The translations under genes and the position numbers were made by a program. 64,000 nt of DNA from assembly GCF_014203275.1 (NCBI RefSeq), contig NZ_JACHIP010000003.1, positions 744,001-808,000 on the forward strand, read 5' to 3'. Below the pieces are notes generated by a model. That model did not search any database, was not told the origin of the DNA, and worked only from the letters and a program-made list of their open reading frames with translations. The DNA is from Granulicella aggregans. GTDB lineage: Bacteria > Acidobacteriota > Terriglobia > Terriglobales > Acidobacteriaceae. Shown here piece by piece: positions 47,871 to 57,185 of this stretch (the first letter of the stretch is position 1; the number at the start of each line of letters is the position of its first letter).

Positions 47871-48148
47871 GATAGTTCTCAGGCGCTCTGGCTCGCAACA
47901 GGTCGAGCCCTCTATCGTATCCCTCCATGCTTAATCAAATCTCTGCCCAAGCAGACAGATTGAGCGGCCGAAGCGTTACGCAAATCAAGATAGGCATACT
48001 CCCACAATCCTTATCGCCGGACCTCACTCCGAGGTGTGGGCCAGTCCCTTCGGAGCCTCGCCCTTCTTGATCCCCTTGCACGATTGCAAGCCGTATCGCG
48101 TAAGCCGCGGGTGGACCACTAGTTTCTACATGGACCGATCAACACACT

Positions 48149-48562
48149 ATGGACAGGGATGCAGTCCCATTCGGGGTGGAGAAGAACCGCGCATTCTGGA
48201 AGGACCAAAACGGACGATTGGCTAAGGTGCCGTCTCCCCGCGATATGAGTCAGCCTGAGATCAAGCAAATCGTTGGCGATCTCGACGGCCGCTTATGGAT
48301 GATCATAACCGGCTATGGTGAGTTCACCCTGCAGGATGGCAAGTGGGAGAGGATTCCCGTGTTCGAAGGAGAAGATCGTGATATCACTCCGAATGCCCAG
48401 TTTACCGACGCGCTTGGACACGTGTGGCTTGTGTACTGTGCGTGCAACGCCATTGTCATGATCGATGGTGCCAAAACGCACATTCTTTACGCCGGACCAT
48501 GGGCTCGTAGTGATCGCGCACCAGGTCGATATGCGGCAGGCAGAATTGGGGTTGACGACTAA
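48149..48562 (+). pseudogene. Fragment of a propeller-type sensor kinase
   Basis: 137 codons holding two to three propeller blades like those of the sensor kinase at 24582-27716. EIKQIVGDLDGRLWMIITG, GEFTLQDGKWERIPVFEG and TPNAQFTDALGHVWLVY align in order with EIQSMTTDAKHILWASILG, GTFELIDGQWIKF and LSMFCDHEGRIWQGF there. Homology stops at about 48495. The rest of the sensor, the Y_Y_Y domain and the kinase are absent. It probably once encoded a dedicated sensor for the neighbouring polysaccharide genes (inference). Confidence 0.65.
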
Positions 48563-48594
48563 TAAATCGCTTTAGTAGGGGCATTTCGCTTGCG

Positions 48595-49152
48595 TTGCGT
48601 TGCATGTTCTCACTATATTGGTGCTCGAAATTTATGAGCCTGATATTGACAGCCGTTCCCCGGACGCGAGCTCTCCTCTTTCGCAGGATGCTTCTTCTCA
48701 ACTTCTGCTTTCCATTCACCGGAGCCCTGTCCCAAGCGCCGGCCATTACGGCCACTGTCGACATTGCGAAGACGGGTGCCGTGGAGGTAAGCGGCAACTC
48801 GCCGCAGCCCAAGCCCGCCTTTCCCGCTGGCGGCGACCAGCCTGCGGTCAACCCTGGTAGCCCGACTTATCCGCTGGACGTAAGCGCCGCTTTGAGCGAC
48901 GACCGCAAGACCCTGACCATCGCAGTGCTCAATCCGTCTGACGCCGAGCAGAGCATTCATCTGGATATCCACGGTGCAGCGGTGGCCTCCACCGGCAAGC
49001 TGTGGCGCATGGCGCCCAACTCCATTGATGCGGTGGTCAAGGCCGGTTCGCCTGCCGAGGTGCAAGTGGAAGAACAGTCACTCGATGCTATGCCCGCCAC
49101 AGTCACGCTTCTCCCTTATAGCGTCAACATCTACTCCTACTCCCTTCAGTAA
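48595..49152 (+). pseudogene. C-terminal fragment of a GH51-like alpha-L-arabinofuranosidase
   Basis: From about 48750 the frame reads like the all-beta C-terminal domain of GH51 arabinofuranosidases: GNSPQPKPAFPAGGDQPAV, PTYPLDVSAALSDDRKTLTI, AVLNPSDAEQSIHLD, then LWRMAPNSIDAVVK and PYSVNIYSYSLQ. The catalytic barrel is absent. The first ~50 codons look like random sequence in frame, and no ribosome-binding site was identified for the ATG at 48595. Its stop lies 15 bases before the esterase gene, so it was the upstream member of that operon. Confidence 0.7.
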
Positions 49153-49167
49153 AGGTTTGTTGCAGCC

Positions 49168-50280
49168 ATGATCGAAATTCGCAAGCTCTGCCTCGACGTC
49201 ACCATGCTCGCCGCAGTTTTGGCGTGTGGCGCATCTCTCTCAGCGCAGGTGCAAAGCATCGTGCCGCTTCCGGTTCCGGGTGCGAAACAGGCCACAGTGG
49301 AACGCATCAAGGTCCACAGCGCGGCCATCGAGGGCAACCTTGAGGGCGAACCGGCCGACCGCGACGTGATCGTCTTTCTACCGCCCAGCTACGGGCACGA
49401 TAAGGGACGCCACTACCCGGTGGTGTACGCGCTCCATGGCTACTTTATCGGTGCCGAGCAGTGGTCGGGCGAGATCCACGTGCCGCAGACCATCGAGGGC
49501 GCCTTTGCGCAGGGCGCAACTGAGATGATCGTCGTTCTTCCCGACTCCAAGACCGTCTATCTCGGATCGTTCTATTCCAGTTCGACCACCACGGGCGACT
49601 TCGAGCGCTTTATATCCCACGACCTGGTGTCCTACATCGATGCACACTACCGCACCCTGCCGGCGCGCGAAAGCCGTGGCCTGGTGGGCCACTCCATGGG
49701 TGGGTACGGCGCCTCGCGTATCGGCATGAAGCATCCCGACGTGTTTGGCGCCCTGTACATCATGAGCCCTTGCTGCCTGTCACCCATGGCGGGCGGCGGG
49801 CCGGGACCGGCCGACGACATGAAGCAGCGCGCGATCGATAGCGAAAAGAGAGCAGCCGCGGCGAAGTCACCCGCCGAACTCGCTGCCGTGTCGCCCGGCT
49901 TCGCGGCAGCGCCATATGCTACTGCGGCCGCGTGGGCACCTGACCCGAAGAACCCGCCTCTCTACTTCGACCTGCCCACCAAAGACGGGATTCCGCAACC
50001 GGAGATCGTCGCCAAGCTCGCAGCCAACGCGCCGCTTGCCATTGTGGACCAGTACATCGGCAATCTAAAGCAGTACCGCGCCATCTCGATGGACGTGGGC
50101 GACCAGGATGGTCTGCGCGTCGATGCGACCAAAATGCACAAGCTGCTTGACCGCTACGGCATCGTCAACGGCTTCACGATCTACCCCGGCACGCACACCA
50201 GCGCGGTGGCGGACCGCTTCCAGAACTTCGTCATGCCGTTCTTCAGCAAGAACCTTTGCTTCACAGCTAACTGTCACTAG
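49168..50280 (+). CDS. Secreted CE1-like esterase (alpha/beta hydrolase)
   Basis: 370 residues with a signal peptide (LDVTMLAAVLACGASLSAQ). It is an alpha/beta hydrolase of the esterase-D/feruloyl-esterase type: RDVIVFLPPSYG, YPVVYALHGYF, nucleophile elbow GHSMGG (Ser near 176), a likely acid in DVGDQDG (about 312-316) and the His of GTHTSA (about 342). A small insertion with two adjacent Cys (MSPCCLSP) follows the nucleophile. Families of this kind remove feruloyl or acetyl groups from xylan; trehalose mycolyl-type relatives are unlikely here. The gene lies 26 bases before GH3 and is probably co-transcribed with it. Confidence 0.85.
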   Translation: MIEIRKLCLDVTMLAAVLACGASLSAQVQSIVPLPVPGAKQATVERIKVHSAAIEGNLEGEPADRDVIVFLPPSYGHDKGRHYPVVYALHGYFIGAEQWSGEIHVPQTIEGAFAQGATEMIVVLPDSKTVYLGSFYSSSTTTGDFERFISHDLVSYIDAHYRTLPARESRGLVGHSMGGYGASRIGMKHPDVFGALYIMSPCCLSPMAGGGPGPADDMKQRAIDSEKRAAAAKSPAELAAVSPGFAAAPYATAAAWAPDPKNPPLYFDLPTKDGIPQPEIVAKLAANAPLAIVDQYIGNLKQYRAISMDVGDQDGLRVDATKMHKLLDRYGIVNGFTIYPGTHTSAVADRFQNFVMPFFSKNLCFTANCH

Positions 50281-50306
50281 AATCCAGCAACACCTTGGAG
50301 TGTGTC

Positions 50307-52958
50307 ATGAAGCCTCGTCTGAAACTGTCTCTCTCGTTCGCCATCTTGTGTGGGGCAATAATCGTGCCGGTTGGCGCGCAAGATACAGCGCATATGCCGT
50401 TTATGAATCCGCAGCTTACCCCGGAGGAGCGCGCCACGGACCTGGTGCATCGCATGACGCTCGCCGAAAAGGCGTCGGAGATGCAGAACAACTCCGCCGC
50501 CGTGCCACGCCTCAACATCCCGGCCTACCAGTGGTGGAGCGAGGCTCTCCACGGCGTGATCAACGAAGGCGTCACCGAGTACCCGGAGCCGGTAGGTCTG
50601 GCCGCGACCTTTGACCCTGCTGGCATCCACACCATGGCCGCACAGATCGGCGTGGAAGGCCGCATCAAGCATGTGCAGAACCTGCGCGAGGGACACACCG
50701 GCATCATGGGTGGGCTCGATTTTTGGTCGCCCAACCTGAACATCTTTCGCGATCCACGCTGGGGCCGCGGGCAGGAGACCTATGGCGAAGACCCCTTCCT
50801 GACGGGTCGCATGGGCGTGGCCTATGTAACGGGTCTGCAAGGCGACAACCCCAAGTACTACCTTGCCATTGCCACTCCGAAGCACTTCGCCGTGCATAGC
50901 GGCCCTGAGCCGACCCGCCACTTTGCCGACGTCGACGTGAGCAAGCATGACGAGGTGGATACCTACGAGCCAGCCTTTCGCGCAGCCATCGTCGAGGGCA
51001 AGGCTGGCTCCGTGATGTGCGCCTACAACGCCATCAACGGCGAGCCGGCCTGCGCGAACCAGTACCTGCTGCAGGACCAGCTGCGGGGCAAGTGGGGCTT
51101 CCAGGGCTATGTCGTCTCTGACTGCGATGCGGTGCGCGACGTCGCGGCCAATCATCGTTACCGACCCACGCAAGCACAGGGCGCGGCCATCTCGGTCATC
51201 CGAGGCATGGACAACGAGTGCGTGACCTTCACCACGCGCTTTGGCGAGCCTGTCGAGAAGGCTTACATTGATGCCGTGCAGCAGGGATACCTCCCCGAAA
51301 GCACCCTCGATACGGCGCTGATCCGCCTGTTCAGCGCGCGCATGAAGCTCGGCATGTTTGATCCGCCCGCCATGGTGCCGTACGCCAGCATCGACGAGAA
51401 GGAGTTGGACAGCGTTGAGCATCGCGCCCACGCGCGCAAAATGGCCGAAGAGTCGATGGTGCTGCTCAAGAACGATGGCCTGCTGCCGCTCAAACCGGAG
51501 ATCCGCAAGATCACCGTCGTGGGCCCACTAGCAGAGCAGACCCAGCCACTGATCGGCAACTATGCGGGCCACCCCACGCATATCGTCTCCATCCTTGACG
51601 GACTCCACGCACAGTTTCCAGGTGTCACCATCACCTACGTCGCGGGCACACAGTTTCTGCATTTCGATGGAACCCCCGTTCCCAACGATCTCCTGACCAC
51701 CCCGGAGGGAAAGCCTGGCCTGCATGCCGAATACAACGAAGGCCGGCAGGGTTTCGATGACAAGCCCAAGAAGCTGGTGGAACGCATTGAACCGAACGTC
51801 AATCTTTCCAAATCAACCATGCCGAAAGAAGTCACGGGCCGCAAGCGCTTCGGTGTCGAGTGGACGGGCTTTCTCACGCCCTCGGAGACAGGCGAGTATC
51901 TGCTTGGTGTGCGCAGCCAGGGCTTCGTTCGCGTGAGCGTCGACGGCAAACAGGTGGCTTCGTCCTACGGCGGTGGTCACGAACCTATGCCCGTCATGGG
52001 CCGTTTGAAGCTAGAAAAAGGGCACAAAGTCGCGCTTGAAGTATCCGGCGGGACGCAGGACGGCAATGCACATGCAGAATTGATCTGGAACAAGTACGAT
52101 CCCGCTGTCACTCCCGAAGCGGTTGCCGCCGCACGCGACGCCGACGCGATCATCGCGGTGGTCGGTATCACAAGCCAGCTCGAAGGCGAAGAGATGCCCG
52201 TCACCGAACCTGGCTTCCTGGGCGGTGATCGCACCAGCATTGACCTGCCAAAGCCTGAAGAAGACCTGGTGGAAGCCGTCGCAGCAACAGGCAAACCACT
52301 TGCCGTGGTGCTGATGAACGGCAGCGCGCTGGCCGTGAACTGGATCAACGACCACGCCAACGCTGTACTTGAGGCCTGGTACCCCGGTGAAGAAGGCGGC
52401 GCGGCTGTGGCGGAGACGTTGAGCGGGAAGAACAACCCCGCCGGTCGGCTGCCAGTCACCTTCTACAAAGGCTTAGAAGGCCTGCCCCACTTTGAAGATT
52501 ACGCGATGGCGAACCGCACTTACCGCTACTTCACCGGCAAGCCGCTCTACCCCTTCGGCTACGGACTCAGTTACACGACGTTCGGCTACAGCAACTTGGC
52601 GATTTCCGCACCGACTGTCGCCGCCGGGCAGCCCGTAGAGGCCGACGTGACCGTGACCAACTCAGGCAAGCTTTCAGGCGATGAGGTGGTGCAGCTTTAC
52701 CTCAAGTTCCCAGACGTCAAGGGAGCGCCGACCCTAGCTCTTCGCAGCTTCGAGCGCATCCACCTCGATCCGGGTGCGGGCCAGAAGGTGCACTTCCACC
52801 TCAACCCGCGCGACCTCGGCATGGTCACCGAGCTTGGCTCGCCCATCATCGCCGAGGGCGACTACAGCCTCACCGTGGGCGGCGGGCAACCGGGAACCGG
52901 GAGCCCGGGGATAAGCGGCAAGTTCCACGTCGACGGCACCTATGCGCTGCCCGAGTAG
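50307..52958 (+). CDS. GH3 beta-xylosidase/beta-glucosidase with PA14 domain
   Basis: 883-residue secreted glycoside hydrolase. ATG 50307 follows GGAG by six bases and opens a signal peptide (LKLSLSFAILCGAIIVPVGA). The N-terminal barrel has YQWWSEALHGV, SPNLNIFRDPRWGRGQETYG, KHFAVHSGPE and the nucleophile Asp in VVSDCD (residue 272). The C-terminal sandwich has VVGPLAEQ and a PA14-like insert (about 470-585, with FGVEWTGFLTPSETGEYLLG). A fibronectin-III-like tail (about 790-880) completes the usual GH3 layout. The WWSEALHG and SDCD signatures are typical of the xylosidase-like GH3 branch, so xylo-oligosaccharide hydrolysis is the best guess. Confidence 0.93.
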   Translation: MKPRLKLSLSFAILCGAIIVPVGAQDTAHMPFMNPQLTPEERATDLVHRMTLAEKASEMQNNSAAVPRLNIPAYQWWSEALHGVINEGVTEYPEPVGLAATFDPAGIHTMAAQIGVEGRIKHVQNLREGHTGIMGGLDFWSPNLNIFRDPRWGRGQETYGEDPFLTGRMGVAYVTGLQGDNPKYYLAIATPKHFAVHSGPEPTRHFADVDVSKHDEVDTYEPAFRAAIVEGKAGSVMCAYNAINGEPACANQYLLQDQLRGKWGFQGYVVSDCDAVRDVAANHRYRPTQAQGAAISVIRGMDNECVTFTTRFGEPVEKAYIDAVQQGYLPESTLDTALIRLFSARMKLGMFDPPAMVPYASIDEKELDSVEHRAHARKMAEESMVLLKNDGLLPLKPEIRKITVVGPLAEQTQPLIGNYAGHPTHIVSILDGLHAQFPGVTITYVAGTQFLHFDGTPVPNDLLTTPEGKPGLHAEYNEGRQGFDDKPKKLVERIEPNVNLSKSTMPKEVTGRKRFGVEWTGFLTPSETGEYLLGVRSQGFVRVSVDGKQVASSYGGGHEPMPVMGRLKLEKGHKVALEVSGGTQDGNAHAELIWNKYDPAVTPEAVAAARDADAIIAVVGITSQLEGEEMPVTEPGFLGGDRTSIDLPKPEEDLVEAVAATGKPLAVVLMNGSALAVNWINDHANAVLEAWYPGEEGGAAVAETLSGKNNPAGRLPVTFYKGLEGLPHFEDYAMANRTYRYFTGKPLYPFGYGLSYTTFGYSNLAISAPTVAAGQPVEADVTVTNSGKLSGDEVVQLYLKFPDVKGAPTLALRSFERIHLDPGAGQKVHFHLNPRDLGMVTELGSPIIAEGDYSLTVGGGQPGTGSPGISGKFHVDGTYALPE

Positions 52959-52992
52959 CTCAGCTAACTCCAGAAAGGAACACAACCTGTGA

Positions 52993-53232
52993 CCCGTAAA
53001 CCTGTTTTTACGCGGAGAGAAGCAGGGCACCGGCAACACACCCGAGGCGCAGGCGCTGGCCCGGAAGATGGCTGCGTCCTGGGCCATGTTTGCCTCCACC
53101 GGCAAGCCCAGCGTCGCCGGAGTCGCATGGCAGCCGACCGACCCCAACACTAACCGCACCATGATCTTCGATAACGAATGCCGCATGGTGAACGATCCGG
53201 ACGGCAATGCGCGCAAGATCGGCTTGGTTTGA
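52993..53232 (+). pseudogene. C-terminal fragment of a type-B carboxylesterase
   Basis: An open frame without a start codon reads PEAQALARKMAASWAMFAST, GVAWQPTDPNTNRTMIFDN and VNDPDGNARKIGLV and stops at 53232. This matches the last ~75 residues of para-nitrobenzyl-esterase-like enzymes. An AGAAAGGAA ribosome-binding site after GH3 (about 52972-52980) remains, so a complete esterase gene probably followed GH3 before an internal deletion. Confidence 0.7.
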
Positions 53233-53401
53233 GAGCCTTTGCGTTGCGGTGTCTGGCATAGACTTGCCGTTCTCATCAGCAGACCGTACCAACAGCAAAA
53301 ATAAAACGCTAGATAGTCACTCTGACGGAGTTGCGGGTTTGAGGCCGGCGATGACTTCCTGTCGGCCACTGCTCCGTCGATCGATCGAAAAGGAAACGTT
53401 T

Positions 53402-55660
53402 ATGACGAAAGCCATCAAGCTCATCGCCGCAGCCACGTTGTTCCTTGGTGCTTCATAACTCTTCGACTTTGCCGCATCTGCCGCCGCCGCAACGAAACAG
53501 GATCCAGCCGAAACCTCCGTTGCTGCTAGGGCGCTGAAGATCGTTGCTGGTATCCATGGTATGTGGCGGCAGAAAATTGCACATCGAGCATGGCCGGAGG
53601 CGCCCTGCCCGGCATTGGCAGCGTAGGCGTGGCCATCGGTGGCTCTCCGCCGAGTCCGGCCTTCGCCTTTTCGTCTCGCAAGGCAAGCTTTCTGCCAACC
53701 TCAATGGAACAATCCTCACTGCGACTGCGCCACTCCCGATAGGCCGGTAGGCCGGTAGACCAACGTCGAGGTTGCCTACGATGGCAGCAAGATGGTTCTC
53801 ACCGTCAACGGTGCGCAGTTGAGCGAGACCAGAGCTTTCCCCACTGCGGCAGAGGTTATGGGGCCTCAGTTTCGCTGGATGTCCTCACATCCAGGGGACA
53901 CCCATATCCCCTTCAACGGCGTGGCTCCCGAAGGTGTTCTCGCGATGCGCATCTTTGGTTCTGCCGTCAGTCAAACTGACGGAGAATCCCATTTCTCGAT
54001 CCCCGCTGGTGGACACGTCATCGTTGCGATCACCGCATCCGACAATCGCGACAACAAGGATTATTACAACGCGGCGATCTCCGGCTTGCAGCACATGAGC
54101 GAACTAACCGTCGCTGTGATCCAAGCAGATCATGTTGCATCGCGGCGCCAATTCTGGTCGAAGTCGTTCGTAGAGATTCGCATAAGACGGTCGAGTCCCG
54201 GTACTACGGTTCGCTCTACGTTCTGACCTCCTGCAGCAGGCATGGCAACGTTGCACCAGGCCTCTGGGGCAAACTGGATCACGTCCACGTATGTAGGCTG
54301 GCAGGGCGATTACACCCTCGACTATAACTACTAGGCACCATTCTGGGCTGCCTTTCCTACCAATCACGTCGACCTCGCTGACCCCTACGACGACCCACTT
54401 CTCGCCCGGATGCCGCGAGGCCGTGGCCTCGCACAACAACTGCGATCGCAGGGTCTCGTCTACTACACTCATCTCGCTCCATCTCCAGGCTGGAGCGGCG
54501 ATAACTTCCGCGCGCTCGACCAGAAGAGCGATGCCCTCTTTGCTGCTGTCAACTGCATCCAACGCTGGCGCTACACGCGCGATGCCGATTACGCACGCAA
54601 GGTCTGGCCCTTTCTCGTCGGCGTCGCCGACTTCTGGGATCATGATCTGAAACTGGTGGACTGCCGCTACGTCGACGTCAACGATGCCCAGGATGAGCAT
54701 CTGCGGGGACCATCCGACGACGTCAACCCGGCCACGGTCATCGGTTTCCTCAGCATGCTTTACCCCGCTTTGCTCGACATCAGCAATCAACTCCAAATCA
54801 GCCAGGAATTGCGCGCAACTTCGATCGACAGGCTCTCGCAGCTTAGTCCCCTCCCGCTCGCCCGGGCAGCCAGCATCAAGGCGATAGCCGATGCGGTCGG
54901 CAAGCCCATTCCGGGGGGCGATGAGGCGATCCTCGAGAGCGAACATGGCATGCAATGGGTCGATATCTCTAAAAGCGACCGTTTCCCCGACAACCCGCCC
55001 GCCAAAATCGAAGGCTCATTAGCCGGCATGAACTCCCTGCAGGTAGTATTTCCCGGATGGAATATCGGTCTAGAGAGCAGTTCGCAGATGCAAAAGGCCG
55101 CCGCCAACACCGTCAACTACACCCGCCTCTGGTACGACTCGAACAATACATCCAATTTCTATCCCGCGGCGGCAGATGCAGGATACGATCCTGACTCGAT
55201 CCTCGACCACCTGCACCGGCTCGTGACAAGCATCGGCTTGCCAAGCTTTGCCTATAAGTTTGAAGCCGGAGGGGTAGAGAACCAAGCGACTGTACCCACT
55301 ACCCTCGCCGCCATATTCCTGCAGAGCTACCAAGCGAACATTCATGTCTTTCCGAATTGGCCGAAAAACCGGGATGCATCCTTCGGCAACCTGCTGGCAG
55401 TGGGAAACTTCCTGATTTCAAGCAGCATGAAGGATGGAAATGTCGTAAAGGTCGCCATTACCAGCCAGAATGGCGGTGTTTACAATCTGGCGAATCCCAG
55501 GGGACCTTACCAGGCTGTTCAGCAAACCGGCGCAGGCAAACCCGCCAAGTTACTGCACCGATCAGTTCTATCTATCCCCACAACCCCAGGACTGCAACTC
55601 GTGTTCAAAAGCGCTCTAGAAAAGGGGGTTAGACCGGCACACGTCGCGCCCGCTCCCTAA
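53402..55660 (+). pseudogene. Multiply broken GH95-like glycoside hydrolase gene
   Basis: An AAGGAA site and ATG at 53402 begin a signal peptide (MTKAIKLIAAATLFLGAS) that stops at 53458. Later pieces lie in changing frames: a LamG-like strand set (LRLFVSQGKLSANLNGTI), then about 53792-54180 (FPTAAEVMGPQFRW). A frameshift follows near 54177, after which KTVESRYYGSLYVLTSC continues. GDYTLDYNY is then cut by TAG at 54332-54334 where Gln is expected, followed in frame by APFWAAFPTNHVDLADPY. From 54410 to 55660 a long frame covers the (alpha/alpha)6 barrel (SPGWSGDNFRALDQKSDALF, RDADYARKVWPFLVG). The layout resembles GH95-type enzymes (fucosidase/galactosidase). Several independent lesions make an active product unlikely. 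Confidence 0.7.
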
Positions 55661-55900
55661 TCTCTTTTTAAGGTCTGTGATCCTACCTGGAGCTGTCAGT
55701 GCTCCGAACAAATAGGGCTCCAATCGTGAAAGCGGCTTCCAGCTGCCTTGAGGGAGCTGCATGACGGGTCTTGATGGAAGAGTCGGTAAAGAGAAACGCT
55801 CCTCTAGGCAGTTGTGATTCTCGACAAGTGCCAAATCGCCTGTGCGCTCATCCAGCCCACTGACGTGAACTCTTTTCGGTTGGCGCATAGAGTGTTGGGC

Positions 55901-56908
55901 ATGTCTGCGGCAGAGGAGGCCGCCAGTATGCCCAAGAGGACCAGAAAGCATGTCGCCCGGAAGACCGTCCTTCGCCTGCCAGACCTCGATCATTCGAAGA
56001 CCTCAGTATTGAACAGCTTGAGTCCGCCGCGGTCGCGGCGCAACTACAAGTTCGCGATGGAGCAGTTCATCGATTGGTACTGTTCGGAGCCGAGACTCGC
56101 GCTGAATCGGACCGTCGTTCTCCGCTTTCGCCTACACCTAGAATCGCTCGGATTGGCTGCGGGTACGATCAATCAGCGGCTCGCGGCGGTCAGGAGGCTA
56201 GCCTACGAAGCGGCGGACTCGGGTCTGCTGAGTCCGGAACTTGCTGCTGGCATACGGCGAGTCAAGGGCGTGAAGCAACTCGGCTGCCGTGCGGGTAACT
56301 GGCTCAACAAGGATCAGGCTCGGTTGCTACTTGAGAAAGCGAATGGGAGTGGCCTACGCCCTGTCCGAGACGTCGCTATGATCTCGATTCTGCTCGGTTG
56401 CGGTCTGCGCAGAGCGGAGCTGTCGGCCTTGCGAAGGGAAAATATTCAGATCCGCCAAGGCCACTGGGCCATCGTTGACCTTGTCGGCAAGGGCAATCAC
56501 GTCCGGACCGTTCCCATGCCGATCTGGGTGAAGGGAGCCGTGGATAGGTGGCTGACAGCTGCATCAGTGACGACGGGTCGAGTGTTCAGGGCAGTGAGTC
56601 GTCATGGAACCGCCTGGGGAAACGGCATCTCCGAAAACGTCGTTTGGTATGTGGTCAGAAGCTGTGCCCAGCGTCTGGAGTTCGACCACCTCGCACCTCA
56701 TGATCTTCGGCGCACCTGCGCAAAGCTCTGCCATGTGAACGGCGGCGAACTGGAGCAGATACAGTTCCTTCTAGGGCACGCGTCAGTCCTGACGACTGAG
56801 CGTTGCCTTCGGTTGCAAGCAGAACTTGGAAGAGCCCGTGAACGACCGCTTTGGGTGCCTGTTCCTTGGAGGGGTCGATTTGCGATAAGGCCTGTTCTCA
56901 TCAACTGA
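55901..56908 (+). CDS. Tyrosine-recombinase-family integrase lacking the catalytic Tyr
   Basis: About 335 residues. The N-terminal SAM-like core-binding domain (RRNYKFAMEQFIDWYCSEP) is followed by the catalytic domain: first Arg in GCGLRRAELSAL, a Lys in DLVGKGNHVRTVPMP, HDLRRT and the His of LLGHAS. The nucleophile position reads TTERCLRLQ, where relatives have TTERYL; the codon is TGC, one change from TAC. Strand transfer should therefore be impossible unless a neighbouring residue substitutes. The start is uncertain: ATG 55901 or ATG 55928 fit better than the GTG at 55814. It directly follows the broken GH95-like gene, so it may mark the edge of a mobile or rearranged segment. No att-like repeats were found. 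Confidence 0.8.
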   Translation: MSAAEEAASMPKRTRKHVARKTVLRLPDLDHSKTSVLNSLSPPRSRRNYKFAMEQFIDWYCSEPRLALNRTVVLRFRLHLESLGLAAGTINQRLAAVRRLAYEAADSGLLSPELAAGIRRVKGVKQLGCRAGNWLNKDQARLLLEKANGSGLRPVRDVAMISILLGCGLRRAELSALRRENIQIRQGHWAIVDLVGKGNHVRTVPMPIWVKGAVDRWLTAASVTTGRVFRAVSRHGTAWGNGISENVVWYVVRSCAQRLEFDHLAPHDLRRTCAKLCHVNGGELEQIQFLLGHASVLTTERCLRLQAELGRARERPLWVPVPWRGRFAIRPVLIN

Positions 56909-57185
56909 GAATTCGCAGAGGTCATGGGGTCAGGGGCTCCCATGCCGAGTAGGAGGTTATTAGAAGCGTGCCCTGATTCCCCCCTGTGTCGGGGACAGTC
57001 TGATAGACTCACGAAGTTCTCGCCTACATCCAATTCCACTTAGCAAACTTCGTCATTGCTAAAAATAGCCTTCCAACTCGGTCTACCTATTTTTTGCCGC
57101 CCTTGAGTGATTTTTAGTAACTTACTGCCGACTGTTTAACCAAGCCTTTCGGATCCTGCCGGGACGAAGGTGGAGCAATGACCGC

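Noticed and set aside
55661-57185. Integrase neighbourhood as an intact prophage or transposon
   Set aside because: No phage structural, transposase or att-like sequences were found near the integrase.
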